64,000 bases of DNA from Tragulus kanchil (lineage: Eukaryota > Chordata > Mammalia > Artiodactyla > Tragulidae): NCBI GenBank assembly GCA_022376925.1, contig JAIOJX010000004.1, positions 4,340,001 to 4,404,000 of the forward strand. Direction: 5' to 3'. Below the pieces are notes generated by a model. The model did no database searches, was not told the origin of the DNA, and worked only from the letters and a program-made list of their open reading frames with translations. The translations under genes and the position numbers were made by a program. Below are positions 33,135 to 45,949 of the stretch, piece after piece. Positions within the stretch are counted from its first letter, which is position 1. Every line of letters starts with the position of its first letter.

Positions 33135-35442
33135 CAGGCTAAGTGCCCTGGGTCGCGGTGCAGAGGCTGACCTCTGCCACTTGCCTGCCACTTGACCGTG
33201 GGTGAATCCCTTGCGCAGATGGGACCTCAGGGTCCCTGTCTAACCATGGGGTGTGTGGGTCCTTCGGTGCTGGGGTTACAAAAGTGAACAAGATAGACAG
33301 GTCCCTACCCTCAAGATTATATTTTAATTGGAGAGATAGACAAGAAAAAGGATAGCAGAGAAATCAGCAAGATAGTTTCAGACTGATAAAAAGTGGCATG
33401 GAAAATAACAGAAAGCCAGGTTGCTAAGGTGAAGAGCCCTCAGAGGGCCCCTTCTTGCTGGAGGGTGGGGAAGGCCTCTCCCTGCAGAGGAGAGGACACC
33501 TGAGTGCTGTTTGAAGGTGTGGTCGTGGCTGGCTTTGTGGAGTTGGCTCGTCTGGAACTTGGGCCCAGAAGAACGGGAGGGTTTGGTTGGGAGGAAAGGT
33601 GTTTCAGAGGATGGTAAAGGCTCTGCGCTAAGGAGGAGCTGGGCGGGGGGCGCTGGCTGTGGGTTATGAAAATGCCGTCGTCCCTCCACACCGTGGCTGT
33701 CGACCCAGAGGAGCCCAGGCCTGTGATCTGGTCACGAGGTGGCTGGGCTCTGCTGTGTTAGGGGTGTGGGTATGTGCGTTTGCGTGTTCAGAGTCCTTTG
33801 TGAACTGTCCCTGGAGGCTGTGGCTCAGTGGCTGGCTACCCAGTGTGGCCAGAGGAGCCAGTGTGGGGACAGCCTCCAGCCCCTGTAATTCCAGAGGCTC
33901 ACCAAATCCCTCTCTCTCCGGAATGAAATCTTCACCAACTGGCCACTACCTAAAATTCCACCATCCTAGCTTCATCTTTTCCACTCAGTGAGGCAGTATA
34001 GCGCAGTGCTGCGGTCACCCGACCCTGCCCCGCCCTGCCTCCCAGGGCTGCTGCAGGTGACGCGAAATTCCATACACTCGTGTGCTAGGCACCTCCTGCA
34101 CACCTAATACCGACTCTGGGCCCGGACCCCTGTACTCTTTCCCCAGCTCGCAGGGAGATCTTGAGAGGTTACACAACCTCTCTCAGTTTGTGTGTCTATA
34201 AAACAGAAACAATAACAGAGCCTATCTTGTACTATTGTTCTGAAAAGTAAATGCAAAGATAAAAATAACTATTACTTCTTAAGGAGGCTTATCAGGCTAA
34301 GTGCCCTGGTCGGTGCAGAGGCTGGCCACTTGCCTGCCACTTGACCGTGGGTGAATCCCTTGCGCAGATGGGACCTCAGGGTCCCTGTCTAACCATGGGG
34401 TGTGTGGGTCCTTCGGTGCTGGGGTTACAAAAGTGAACAAGATAGACAGGTCCCTACCCTCAAGATTATATTTTAATTGGAGAGATAGACAAGAAAAAGG
34501 ATAGCAGAGAAATCAGCAAGATAGTTTCAGACTGATAAAAAGTGGCATGGAAAATAACAGAAAGCCAGGTTGCTAAGGTGAAGAGCCCTCAGAGGGCCCC
34601 TTCTTGCTGGAGGGTGGGGAAGGCCTCTCCTGCAGAGGAGAGGACACCTGAGTGCTGTTTGAAGGTGTGGTCGTGGCTGGCTTTGTGGAGTTGGCTCGTC
34701 TGGAACTTGGGCCCAGAAGAACGGGAGGGTTTGGTTGGGAGGAAAGGTGTTTCAGAGGATGGTAAAGGCTCTGCGCTAAGGAGGAGCTGGGCGGGGGGCG
34801 CTGGCTGTGGGTTATGAAAATGCCGTCGTCCCTCCACACCGTGGCTGTCGACCCAGAGGAGCCCAGGCCTGTGATCTGGTCACGAGGTGGCTGGGCTCTG
34901 CTGTGTTAGGGGTGTGGGTATGTGCGTTTGCGTGTTCAGAGTCCTTTGTGAACTGTCCCTGGAGGCTGTGGCTCAGTGGCTGGCTACCCAGTGTGGCCAG
35001 AGGAGCCAGTGTGGGGACAGCCTCCAGCCCCTGTAATTCCAGAGGCTCACCAAATCCCTCTCTCTCCGGAATGAAATCTTCACCAACTGGCCACTACCTA
35101 AAATTCCACCATCCTAGCTTCATCTTTTCCACTCAGTGAGGCAGTATAGCGCAGTGCTGCGGTCACCCGACCCTGCCCCGCCCTGCCTCCCAGGGCTGCT
35201 GCAGGTGACGCGAAATTCCATACACTCGTGTGCTAGGCACCTCCTGCACACCTAATACCGACTCTGGGCCCGGACCCCTGTACTCTTTCCCCAGCTCGCA
35301 GGGAGATCTTGAGAGGTTACACAACCTCTCTCAGTTTGTGTGTCTATAAAACAGAAACAATAACAGAGCCTATCTTGTACTATTGTTCTGAAAAGTAAAT
35401 GCAAAGATAAAAATAACTATTACTTCTTAAGGAGGCTTATCA
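33135..35442. repeat. Tandem direct duplication, pair 9 (offset 1158 falling to 1148)
   Basis: Copy A 33135-34292 and copy B 34293-35442. The first 40 bases of B have several deletions relative to A; after that the match is almost exact. The ends share CTTATCA. Confidence 0.93.
34155..34270 (+). repeat. MIR fragment (second copy about 35303-35418)
   Basis: CACAACCTCTCTCAGTTTGT, then CTATAAAACAGAAACAATAA: sense MIR core. Confidence 0.6.
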
Positions 35443-35788
35443 TGTTTTGATCTCTGTTAAAATAGGAAGCCCCGGAGACAGAGACGGACACTTGCTCAAG
35501 ACTCGTATCTTGGTGTACGTTACTTTTTGGTGCTTAGCCAGGAACAGGTTTTCACAGTGGGAGGATGGGCGCAGTACCCTGGGAGAGGCCTGGATCGAGC
35601 TTCAGGACTGGATACTTGAACCCCCAGCGTGAGCTCGCAGGCTGGTGGCCTTGGACAAACCATTTGCTCCGTCAGGGGCTCAGGCCTCGGTTCTGAGCTA
35701 CTGTGAAATGGACTAGGGAGGACGTAAGGGGGTTGTGAGTAGAAAAGAGCTGCACAGACGTGAAAACCACTGGGCTGGCAGGAGGGGT

Positions 35789-37956
35789 GGCCACCAGGGT
35801 GGGGCAGGCGGGGGCAGGCTGGATGCGCCCCAGAGACAGGAGAGTGGGCTGACATGAAAGTTTTGCATGTCATCCTCTGGAAAAAAATCTCTTGGAGACT
35901 AAAGTGTTTGACAGATAAAAGCCAAAGTCCTTAAAAACAGTTACCTTTTATGGTTACTCTTACCCTGTTCCAGGGTGTTCTCTGTTGTTTACATGTCAGC
36001 AACCCTATGATGTAAGTACTATTATTATCAACATTGTACAGATGGAACCAGAGGCACAGAGAGGTTAAGTGAGCCTCCCAAGGTCACACTGCTGGTAACT
36101 GGCCAGGTTTAAACCTAGGCCTTCTGGCCCCAAAGCCTGTGTGCTTAACTCCTGCACAACGTGCTCTCTCCTGCCTTACTGAGATCCAGAGGTTTAGAGG
36201 CCAAGCCTATGCTCAAGAACACACCTCATTCCCCTTCGATCCTCAGCATCTGTGCCCTCAGGTGCTGGAAGGAGGAGACTGCCTGGGTCTGGGGTTCTGA
36301 GGTTGATCCTTAGCCAGCTCAGCCTCTTACTGTCCTCTCCCCTCCTCCCCGGGGAGTAGGTTAGACAAGATCAAGTGTGCACTGGGAGCGTTGTGGGCAC
36401 AGGAGGCTGTGCCAGGGCCTGACGCGTGGGCGTCATTAGTGTCATGAAACCTGAGTGAATCCCAAGTGCCGGAGCTGTAATAAACTCCATGGAATCTGGC
36501 ACAATCCTCATCGCTGTACAGACAGGGGAAACTGAGGTCAGAGAGGCCAAGGGCAGGCCCGAGCTCACACAGGCTCCCTGGTCTCCGGCCCAGCTTCTGG
36601 GCTGCTCGGGACTCGTGGGCTTCATGAGGATGCGGGACTTCAGGACCCTCCTACCAATGGCCAAAGTGGCCCGTGGTCTCAGTCAGGACATGATTCCCGA
36701 TGTGGCATCCTTTAGGAGGGCACATGAAGTTGGGGGTTGAGAAGGTGTTGATTAAAAATAGACTGTCACGCCTGGGGAACAGGCCTGCCACCGCCCAGCT
36801 CATGCCAGTTGGCTCCCTGTGCCCAGCTGCCAGGCCCACTCAGGGCTCCACGGAGAAAGAGCTGAAAGGAAACCGGGTGCGGGGGGCCACCAGGGTGGGG
36901 CAGGCGGGGGCAGGCTGGATGCGCCCCAGAGACAGGAGAGTGGGCTGACATGAAAGTTTTGCATGTCATCCTCTGGAAAAAAATCTCTTGGAGACTAAAG
37001 TGTTTGACAGATAAAAGCCAAAGTCCTTAAAAACAGTTACCTTTTATGGTTACTCTTACCCTGTTCCAGGGTGTTCTCTGTTGTTTACATGTCAGCAACC
37101 CTATGATGTAAGTACTATTATTATCAACATTGTACAGATGGAACCAGAGGCACAGAGAGGTTAAGTGAGCCTCCCAAGGTCACACTGCTGGTAACTGGCC
37201 AGGTTTAAACCTAGGCCTTCTGGCCCCAAAGCCTGTGTGCTTAACTCCTGCACAACGTGCTCTCTCCTGCCTTACTGAGATCCAGAGGTTTAGAGGGGCC
37301 AAGCCTATGCTCAAGAACACACCTCATTCCCCTTCGATCCTCAGCATCTGTGCCCTCAGGTGCTGGAAGGAGGAGACTGCCTGGGTCTGGGGTTCTGAGG
37401 TTGATCCTTAGCCAGCTCAGCCTCTTACTGTCCTCTCCCCTCCTCCCCGGGGAGTAGGTTAGACAAGATCAAGTGTGCACTGGGAGCGTTGTGGGCACAG
37501 GAGGCTGTGCCAGGGCCTGACGCGTGGGCGTCATTAGTGTCATGAAACCTGAGTGAATCCCAAGTGCCGGAGCTGTAATAAACTCCATGGAATCTGGCAC
37601 AATCCTCATCGCTGTACAGACAGGGGAAACTGAGGTCAGAGAGGCCAAGGGCAGGCCCGAGCTCACACAGGCTCCCTGGTCTCCGGCCCAGCTTCTGGGC
37701 TGCTCGGGACTCGTGGGCTTCATGAGGATGCGGGACTTCAGGACCCTCCTACCAATGGCCAAAGTGGCCCGTGGTCTCAGTCAGGACATGATTCCCGATG
37801 TGGCATCCTTTAGGAGGGCACATGAAGTTGGGGGTTGAGAAGGTGTTGATTAAAAAATAGACTGTCACGCGCCTGGGGAACAGGCCTGCCACCGCCCAGC
37901 TCATGCCAGTTGGCTCCCTGTGCCCAGCTGCCAGGCCCACTCAGGGCTCCACGGAG
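35789..37956. repeat. Tandem direct duplication, pair 10 (offset 1096-1101)
   Basis: Copy A 35789-36855 and copy B 36885-37956. The intervening 36856-36884 is a badly corrupted version of 35743-35788, so B really begins about 45 bases earlier with low-quality sequence. Internal differences are changes in base runs. Confidence 0.93.
35985..36165 (-). repeat. MIR element (second copy about 37083-37263)
   Basis: GTACTATTATTATCAACATT, GTACAGATGGAACCAGAGGC, then CCCAAGGTCACACTGCTGGT: antisense MIR in good order. Confidence 0.75.
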
Positions 37957-38504
37957 GGCCCGCCCACCCCAGTGCTGGCTGCGGGCCTGAGTCTGGATGC
38001 TCCCAGTCACCTCACCTCTTCTCCTCCATCCCTGCCCCACCTCCAGGTGGCTGGTGTCCTCACTGAGCCTGCGTGTGAGCCTGTGGGCTTTAAGCTCGGC
38101 CGGGGGGTCTGGTGTCCCAGCACACTGACCGTGTGGCCTTGAAGGCAGCCCTTTGCCTCTCTGGCCTCAAACACGGAGTCGTCACTGAGCGCTCCCCGCT
38201 AAAGCTCTTTCCTGTTATCAGGACCTTTCCCAGATTCCACTGCTCATTTAGACCCGACTATCAGCTCTCTCCGTTCAGAGAGAAGTGCCCTGTGAAGGCC
38301 ATGCGGCTGGAGTGCAGCAGGGCACGGGGCTAGGCCCACGTCATGTGCCAAGTCCTTGTCCCTTACAGTTTCCCCAGTGTGAGCGAGGTCACTGGGAACC
38401 ACGGAGGTAGGTGTGAGCAGGATTTTTATTCATGTATTCCCTCATTCAGTCAGCCAATGTTTATTCAGCCCAGCCATGGTCTAAGCCACAGGAAAAGGTC
38501 AGTT

Positions 38505-39755
38505 TTCATCTCTATCCCAAAGAAAAGCAATGCCAAAGAATGTTCAAACTACTGCACTATTGCACTCATTTTACATGCCAGCAAGGTCATGCTCAAAATC
38601 CTCCAAGCTAGGCTTCAACACTGTGTGAACCAAGAACTTCCAGATGTACAAGCTAGATTCACAAAAGGCAGAGGAACCAGAGATCAAACTGCCAACATGC
38701 ATTGGATCATAGGAAAAAACAGGGAAATCCAGTAAAACATCTACTTTTGCATCATTGACTGCACTAAAACCTTTGACTGTGTGGATCACAACAAATTGGA
38801 AAATTCTGAAAGAGATGGGAATATCAGCCACCTTACCTGCCTCCTGAGAAAACTGTATACAGGTCAAGAACTAACAGAACAATGGACTGGTTAAAGACCC
38901 GGACAGGGGTACCTCAAGGCTGTACACTGTCACCCTGCTTATTTCACTTGTATGCAGAGTACACCATGTGAAATGCTAGGCTGGATGAATCACAAGCTGG
39001 AATCAAGACTGCCAGGAGAAATATCAACCACCTCAAATATACAGATGACACCACCCTAATGGCAGAAAGAGAGGAGGAACTAAAGAGCCTTTGATGAAGG
39101 TGAAAGCAGAGAGTGAAAAAACTGGCTTAAAATTCAACATTCAAAAAACTAAGATCATGGCATCTGGTCCCATCACTTCATGGCAAATAAATGGGGACAA
39201 AGTGGAAGCAGTGACAGATTTTATTTTCTTAGGCTCCAAAATCACTGTCAAAATCAAAAACCTCGACAGCATATTCAAAAGCAGAGACATCATTTTGCCA
39301 ACAAAAGGCCATAGTCAAAGCCATGATATTCCCAGTAGTCATGTATGGATGTGAGAGGTGGACCATAAAGAAGGCTGAGCAATGAAGGATTGATGCCTTT
39401 CAACTGTGGTGTTGGAGAAGGCTCTTGAGAGTCCCTTGGACTGCCAGGAGATCATACTAGTCAATCCTGAATGAAGTAAACCCTGAATATTCATTGGAAA
39501 GACTGATGCTTAAGCTGAAGTTCCAATACTTTGGCCACCTGACATGAAGAGACGACTCACTGGGAAAAGTACCCTGATGTTAGAATAAATAGAAGGCAAA
39601 AGAAGATGATGACAGAGGACAAGATGGTTGGATGGCATCACTGAGTCGATGGACATGAGTTTGAGCAAGCTCCAGCAGATGGTGAGGGACAGGGAAGCCT
39701 GGCGTGCTGCAGTCCATGGGGTTGCGAAGAGTCAGGCACGACTGGGTGACTCAAC
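38505..39755 (+). repeat. BovB (RTE) LINE fragment with reverse-transcriptase core remnant
   Basis: This is the longest BovB piece. Remnants of the reverse-transcriptase core are visible: GVPQGC-type sequence near 38910 and YTDDTTLM at about 39042 (the active-site box, usually YADD), then MASGPITSWQINGDKVEAVT near 39158. Frameshifts and stops break it. The right part from 38898 is repeated at 40011-40870 by pair 11. It is an inactive 5'-truncated copy. Confidence 0.93.
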
Positions 39756-39806
39756 TAAAAGTCACTGTGAACAACAACTGAAGACATGAAATTAAAAGAC
39801 GCTTGT
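39756..39806 (+). repeat. Left piece of a second BovB element interrupted by a SINE
   Basis: GTCACTGTGAACAACAACTG and GACATGAAATTAAAAGACGC match the internal BovB block that normally leads into CTCCTTGGAAGAAAAGC. That continuation is found beyond the SINE, at 41282. The copy of this piece is at 40869-40919. Confidence 0.75.
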
Positions 39807-40010
39807 GGGCTTCCCTGGTAGCTCAGTGGTGAAAAGCTTACCTGCCAATGCAGGAGACACGGATTCGATCCTTTATCTGGGAAGATCCCACATGCTGCAC
39901 CAATTAAGCCCATGAGTCACCACTACGAGCCTGTGCTCTGCAGCCTCAGAGCCACAACGATGGAGCCCACGTGCCCACTACTGAAGCCCGCGTGCCCTAC
40001 AGCCAGAGTT
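39807..40010 (+). repeat. Bov-tA-like SINE, head only, cut by a false joint
   Basis: It starts GGGCTTCCCTGGTAGCTCAG and stops abruptly at the pair 11 joint. The full element is at 40920-41272. Confidence 0.88.
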
Positions 40011-40868
40011 CCCGGACAGGGGTACCTCAAGGCTGTACACTGTCACCCTGCTTATTTCACTTGTATGCAGAGTACACCATGTGAAATGCTAGGCTGGATG
40101 AATCACAAGCTGGAATCAAGACTGCCAGGAGAAATATCAACCACCTCAAATATACAGATGACACCACCCTAATGGCAGAAAGAGAGGAGGAACTAAAGAG
40201 CCTTTGATGAAGGTGAAAGCAGAGAGTGAAAAAACTGGCTTAAAATTCAACATTCAAAAAACTAAGATCATGGCATCTGGTCCCATCACTTCATGGCAAA
40301 TAAATGGGGACAAAGTGGAAGCAGTGACAGATTTTATTTTCTTAGGCTCCAAAATCACTGTCAAAATCAAAAACCTCGACAGCATATTCAAAAGCAGAGA
40401 CATCATTTTGCCAACAAAAGGCCATAGTCAAAGCCATGATATTCCCAGTAGTCATGTATGGATGTGAGAGGTGGACCATAAAGAAGGCTGAGCAATGAAG
40501 GATTGATGCCTTTCAACTGTGGTGTTGGAGAAGGCTCTTGAGAGTCCCTTGGACTGCCAGGAGATCATACTAGTCAATCCTGAATGAAGTAAACCCTGAA
40601 TATTCATTGGAAAGACTGATGCTTAAGCTGAAGTTCCAATACTTTGGCCACCTGACATGAAGAGACGACTCACTGGGAAAAGTACCCTGATGTTAGAATA
40701 AATAGAAGGCAAAAGAAGATGATGACAGAGGACAAGATGGTTGGATGGCATCACTGAGTCGATGGACATGAGTTTGAGCAAGCTCCAGCAGATGGTGAGG
40801 GACAGGGAAGCCTGGCGTGCTGCAGTCCATGGGGTTGCGAAGAGTCAGGCACGACTGGGTGACTCAAC
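40011..40868 (+). repeat. Duplicate of BovB 38898-39755
   Basis: Identical run including the YTDDTTLM box; produced by pair 11. Confidence 0.92.
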
Positions 40869-40919
40869 TAAAAGTCACTGTGAACAACAACTGAAGACAT
40901 GAAATTAAAAGACGCTTGT

Positions 40920-41272
40920 GGGCTTCCCTGGTAGCTCAGTGGTGAAAAGCTTACCTGCCAATGCAGGAGACACGGATTCGATCCTTTATCTGGGAAGATC
41001 CCACATGCTGCACCAATTAAGCCCATGAGTCACCACTACGGAGCCTGTGCTCTGCAGCCTCAGAGCCACAACGATGGAGCCCACGTGCCGCAACTACTGA
41101 AGCCCGCGTGCCCTACAGCCCGAGTTCCACAACAAGAGAAGTCACCGCCACAAGAAGCCTGCTCACCTCAACTAGAGAGTAGCCCCGACTCCCTGCAACT
41201 TGAGGAGAGCCTATTGCAGCAGTGAAAACTCAGGATAGCCAAAAATAAATAAATTAAATTTTTTAAAAAAAT
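40920..41272 (+). repeat. Bov-tA-like SINE, full length, nested in BovB
   Basis: Head GGGCTTCCCTGG, body AGCCCACGTGCCGCAACTAC, tail AGCCAAAAATAAATAAATTA. It splits the second BovB element. Confidence 0.88.
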
Positions 41273-41281
41273 TGGAAGAAA

Positions 41282-41810
41282 ACCTCCTTGGAAGAAAAGC
41301 TATGACAAACCTAGACAGCATATTTAGAAGCAGAAATATCACTTTGCTGGCAAAGGTCTGTCAAGTCAAAGCTATGGTTTTCCAGTAGTCATGTGTGGAT
41401 ATGAGAGTTGAACTATAAAGAAGGCTGAGCACCAAAGAACTGATGCTTCTAAATTGTGGTGCTGGAGAAGATTCTTGAGTCCCTTGGACAGCAAGGCAAT
41501 CAAAGCAGTCAATCAATCCTAAGGGAAATCAACCCTGAATATTTATTGGAAGGACTGATGCTGAAGCTCCAATACTTTGGTCACCTGATGCAAAGAGACG
41601 ACTCATTGGAAAAGCCCCTGATGCCGAGAAAGATTGAGGGCAAGTGTAGAAGGGGTCGATGGAGAATGAGATGGCATTCTGGATGGCATCACTGACTCAA
41701 TGGACATGAGTTTGAGCAAGCTCCAGGCGACGGTGAAGGACAGGGGAATGTGGCGTGCTGCAAGTCATGGGGCTGCAAAGTCAGACACAACTGAGCGACT
41801 GAATAATAGC
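41282..41810 (+). repeat. Right piece of the second BovB element
   Basis: From CTCCTTGGAAGAAAAGCTAT to the terminal ACACAACTGAGCGACTGAAT. Continues the piece interrupted at 39806/40919. Confidence 0.88.
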
Positions 41811-42108
41811 AACAATGGCCTAGGCCGTGGGGCAGGGACAGAGCAAAGATACGATGGTTGAAGTCCCTGCCCTTCTGCGTTCCTTACTATAAGGCAGGGC
41901 ACACTGACCTTAAAACAAAGACTGATGGAACTACAAATCTCATGAGAGTTTGGAGGAGGGGTAGAGGGTGCTGTGGCAGAGCAGTGTGCCCTCCCTGAGA
42001 CCCGCAAACAGACCTGAAGGAGAAGTGTGGACAGAAAGGGACACCTGAGGGGTGTGGGGGAGAGGGATCTAGGCACGTGGTAGCCTGTCCTCAATGCAGC
42101 CTCAGGAG

Positions 42109-42915
42109 CCACATGCTGCACCAATTAAGCCCATGAGTCACCACTACGAGCCTGTGCTCTGCAGCCTCAGAGCCACAACGATGGAGCCCACGTGCGCAAC
42201 TACTGAAGCCCGCGTGCCCTACAGCCAGAGTTCCACAACAAGAGAAGTCACCGCCACAAGAAGCCTGCTCACCTCAACTAAGAGTAGCCCCGACTCCCTG
42301 CAACTTGAGGAGAGCCTATTGCAGCAGTGAAAACTCAGGATAGCCAAAAATAAATAAATTAAATTTTTTAAAAAAATTGGAAGAAAACCTCCTTGGAAGA
42401 AAAGCTATGACAAACCTAGACAGCATATTTAGAAGCAGAAATATCACTTTGCTGGCAAAGGTCTGTCAAGTCAAAGCTATGGTTTTCCAGTAGTCATGTG
42501 TGGATATGAGAGTTGAACTATAAAGAAGGCTGAGCACCAAAGAACTGATGCTTCTAAATTGTGGTGCTGGAGAAGATTCTTGAGTCCCTTGGACAGCAAG
42601 GCAATCAAAGCAGTCAATCAATCCTAAGGGAAATCAACCCTGAATATTTATTGGAAGGACTGATGCTGAAGCTCCAATACTTTGGTCACCTGATGCAAAG
42701 AGACGACTCATTGGAAAAGCCCCTGATGCCGAGAAAGATTGAGGGCAAGTGTAGAAGGGGTCGATGGAGAATGAGATGGCATTCTGGATGGCATCACTGA
42801 CTCAATGGACATGAGTTTGAGCAAGCTCCAGGCGACGGTGAAGGACAGGGGAATGTGGCGTGCTGCAAGTCATGGGGCTGCAAAGTCAGACACAACTGAG
42901 CGACTGAATAATAGC
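42109..42915 (+). repeat. Duplicate of the SINE body and BovB right piece
   Basis: Copy of 41001-41810 from pair 12: SINE body 42109-42377, BovB 42387-42915. Confidence 0.9.
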
Positions 42916-43178
42916 AACAATGGCCTAGGCCGTGGGGCAGGGACAGAGCAAAGATACGATGGTTGAAGTCCCTGCCCTTCTGCGTTCCTTACTATAAGGC
43001 AGGGCACACTGACCTTAAAACAAAGACTGATGGAACTACAAATCTCATGAGAGTTTGGAGGAGGGGTAGAGGGTGCTGTGGCAGAGCAGTGTGCCCTCCC
43101 TGAGACCCGCAAACAGACCTGAAGGAGAAGTGTGGACAGAAAGGGACACCTGAGGGGTGTGGGGGAGAGGGATCTAGG

Positions 43179-43959
43179 CAGAAGTAGCAACCAGTACAAA
43201 GGTTCTGAGGTGCGAAGTGCTTGGTTCCTGTCTGAGCCTTGAAGGAAGGTCAGCAGGGCTGGAGAGTGGGAGGGCAGACCCCACGAGGGGAGTCGCAGCA
43301 TAGCCTGGAGGGCAGTGAGGTGAGTCATGTGGGGCCTGGAGCCTGCAGAGGGGCTCGCCGGGCTGAGGAAACAGGATCTGTTCCCAAGGCCGGTCAAGGC
43401 TGGTCTTGCCTCTTCTCTTTTCTGTTTCCCTCCCGTGCCCACCCTGACCGCGCAGCAGACCCCTACATACTTCCCCAGCCACTTCACAGCAAGAGTAAAT
43501 GCAGAGTGTGCGGAATTCACCTTCCTCTGCCTGGATCTTGTTTGCATTTTAGTAGCTCCCTGTTTCACCCTGCCTTCCAGGAGGGTGCTAGTCCCTCAGG
43601 CCTCACATGCAAGCTGGGGAGGGCCTGGTCTTGGGCGGGAGGCTGCTCTCCCTCCAGCCGAGGCCCTTTGTTCAGGTGGGGGAGCCTGTGGACCTCGGGA
43701 GGCTCAGCTTGCTTTCCACCGAGTGAAGGCCTGGCCCTGGACGGACTCTCACTGCCTGAAACTGAGGCCAGTTCCCTGCTCCACTCCAGACAACGTCCAT
43801 TCGACCCCAAAGCCCCGCTAGCACCCAGCCTAGGAGGGTCCGGAGGCCTGTGCCGGGAGCCCAGATTTGCTGTATTTGCTTTTGGGCACATCCCTTTTCC
43901 TTTCTGGGCCTTGATTTCTCCATCAATTTCACAGCGTTTCTGTACTCATCGTATGGTAA
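43179..43959. other. Intronic single-copy stretch
   Basis: No named repeat or exon signal. A 271-codon frame at 43239-44054 runs through it and into a MER5-type repeat; it is a chance frame. Confidence 0.45.
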
Positions 43960-44092
43960 TCGTGGATGCATTATCAGTATCACCCAGAAGCGTCTCAGAA
44001 ATGCAGACACGGAGGCCCCACCCCAGACCTCCTGAATCACAATCTGCAATTTAACAACATCCCTGAGTAATGACTACACACACTTAAGTATG
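43960..44092 (+). repeat. MER5A-type hAT element
   Basis: GAGGCCCCACCCCAGACCTC, then CTGAATCACAATCTGCAATT and TTAACAACATCCCTGAG match the MER5A order closely. Confidence 0.75.
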
Positions 44093-44242
44093 AGAAGTAT
44101 CTAAGTAGGAGACTATTCTAGGTCGGTCATTTTAAAACCTAAAAAAACGTTTTAATTAAAAGCTATAGAATCTTCCTCTCTCTCCAGAGTCTTACAGCTT
44201 AGAGGGGAACCACACACGGCATTTATTCATCCCGTGAGTGGG

Positions 44243-44463
44243 GTGAGGGAGCGCAGGGCTGTGCCGCTTGTCGCACGTGTGCTCGGTCCTGTCGGCCTCC
44301 GCGGGCGCAGGGACTGCAGCCCGCCAGGCTCCTCTGTCCGTGGAGCTCTCCAGGCAGGAGTACCGGGTGTGGGCTGCTGCTTCCTCCTCCCGGGGGTCTT
44401 CCCCTCCCAGGGATCAAACCCACCTCTCTTGTGTCTCTTGCATTGGAGGTAGCTTCTTACAGG
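44243..44463 (-). repeat. BovA2 SINE
   Basis: Antisense BovA2: AGCCCGCCAGGCTCCTCTGT, CTCTCCAGGCAGGAGTACCG, CCCAGGGATCAAACCCACCT. CpG-rich because relatively little decayed. Confidence 0.85.
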
Positions 44464-45798
44464 GCTAGGGGCTTGGGCTGTACTGAGACGGGCGTCAGAG
44501 GCGGGAAGGAAGAGCAACAGCTCTGGCGGGCGAGGGTAGGTGGTGCCCTGGCAGCTCAGGCTTCCCCTGTGGGTGCCCCTGGGGCCCCTTTCTGCAGTGA
44601 CCTCCAAGGTCCTCAGTCTTACGGGTTTGGAAAAGTGGACTTTAAGAGAGGGCACTTGATGGCTGGTCTCGCAAGGCCCTTCCCCGCTGTCCCCTCTGGG
44701 CGTCCTCCTCTCTTCCCTGAGAAATCCCTGAAAGGGGAGCCGGTGCTATTCTTAGCGTGACAGGAGAGTGAGGAGAGAACATGCTGGTGCATTATTTATG
44801 CCTCTGAGTCAACAGCATTACATGCAGGTCAGCCCCCACTCCGGCGGCCTTCCTCACTGCCTCCCCAGGACCCGTGACCCTCCCTCTGGCCCTGACCATC
44901 CCTGCTCCGTGCCTCCAGCGCCCTCACGGGAAGACGGCTCATGAAAGACAACAAGTTTTCACCATATGGTCTCACTTCTCGTCCACTGGGCGCATACTAA
45001 CCAAGCATACTGACACACAGTAGCTGCTCCTGCCTTCCGGGAGCTCACCCTTCAGCCTGCAAGTGAATGGTGTTCTGTCGTGGCCAGACCCATGCGCTAG
45101 GTCCGAGACTGAGAACTTGGCACCAAGGACCTTTTCCTCCCAGTCACCCCGCAGGGTAGGAATTAGGAGACCCCGACAAGGTAGGGACTGCTCCGCTGGG
45201 ATCTGAACTCAGGTCGGCTGGAACAGAAAGACCATTCCAGATCAAAGGGTAGCATGGAGCCTCAGGGCTTTGGGAACCCGCTGCACTAACCGTGAGCAGG
45301 GCGTTTCAGCTGGAAGGCAGTTAACTGGCTGAGGCTGTCCCACTGTCAGTGAGCCCTGAGTGACTGGAGGAGCAGGCGGCCCTTTGGGGGGGCACTGTGT
45401 GAGCCATGTCTACACGCCTACTGCGGGCTGGAAGGCAGCGCCTGGTGGGAGAGGTGACGAGGCCCCGAGGGGGCGCATCTCAGGAAGCCGAGCCAAGGAC
45501 CCTGGCTGGGAGCCAGAGACCTGTGTTCTGGGAGATTCTGACCTTTCTCTGCCTCAGTTTTCTGGTCTGTAAAACAGCATCACCATCTCTACTTCCTTCT
45601 CTGCTGATATGAAACTGCGAGGAAAGAGAGTCCATGGTCAAGGACAGTACATAATTACTCATCTAACTATGAATATAAATATATCTTCTTCTCAAGGGTA
45701 TTTTTTGTTGACACAGGGTCTATTTGCCCGACTATGTTCCAAGCATTTTCCTTTATGTTAATTTACTTATAGACATGTTTGTAAAATCTTGAGCTCTA

Positions 45799-45925
45799 GG
45801 GACTTCCCCGGTAGTCCAGGGGTTAAGATGCTGAAGTGGGTGTGGGTTCAGTTCCTGGCTGGGGAACGAAGATTCCACCTGCCGCATGGCACAGCAAAAA
45901 ACTTTTTCTTTAGTTAAAAAATAAA
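45799..45925 (+). repeat. Bov-tA/CHR-type SINE (second copy 46806-46932)
   Basis: GGGACTTCCCCGGTAGTCCA, GGGTTCAGTTCCTGGCTGGG and an A-rich tail. The second copy belongs to pair 13. Confidence 0.85.
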
Positions 45926-45949
45926 ACCATGAGCTCCAAAGCCCATTGG

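Larger units (their letters stand above)
38898..41128. repeat. Tandem direct duplication, pair 11 (offset 1113), inside BovB
   Basis: Copy A 38898-40010 and copy B 40011-41128 abut at CCCGGACAGG. The unit holds the reverse-transcriptase end of a BovB LINE and the head of a SINE, so the repeats at 38.5-43 kb are inflated by the duplication, not by new insertions. Confidence 0.93.
41001..43178. repeat. Tandem direct duplication, pair 12 (offset 1108-1105)
   Basis: Copy A 41001-42074 and copy B 42109-43178. The joint 42075-42108 looks like a degraded copy of the SINE head at 40930-41000. It overlaps pair 11, so the SINE body is seen three times. Confidence 0.92.
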
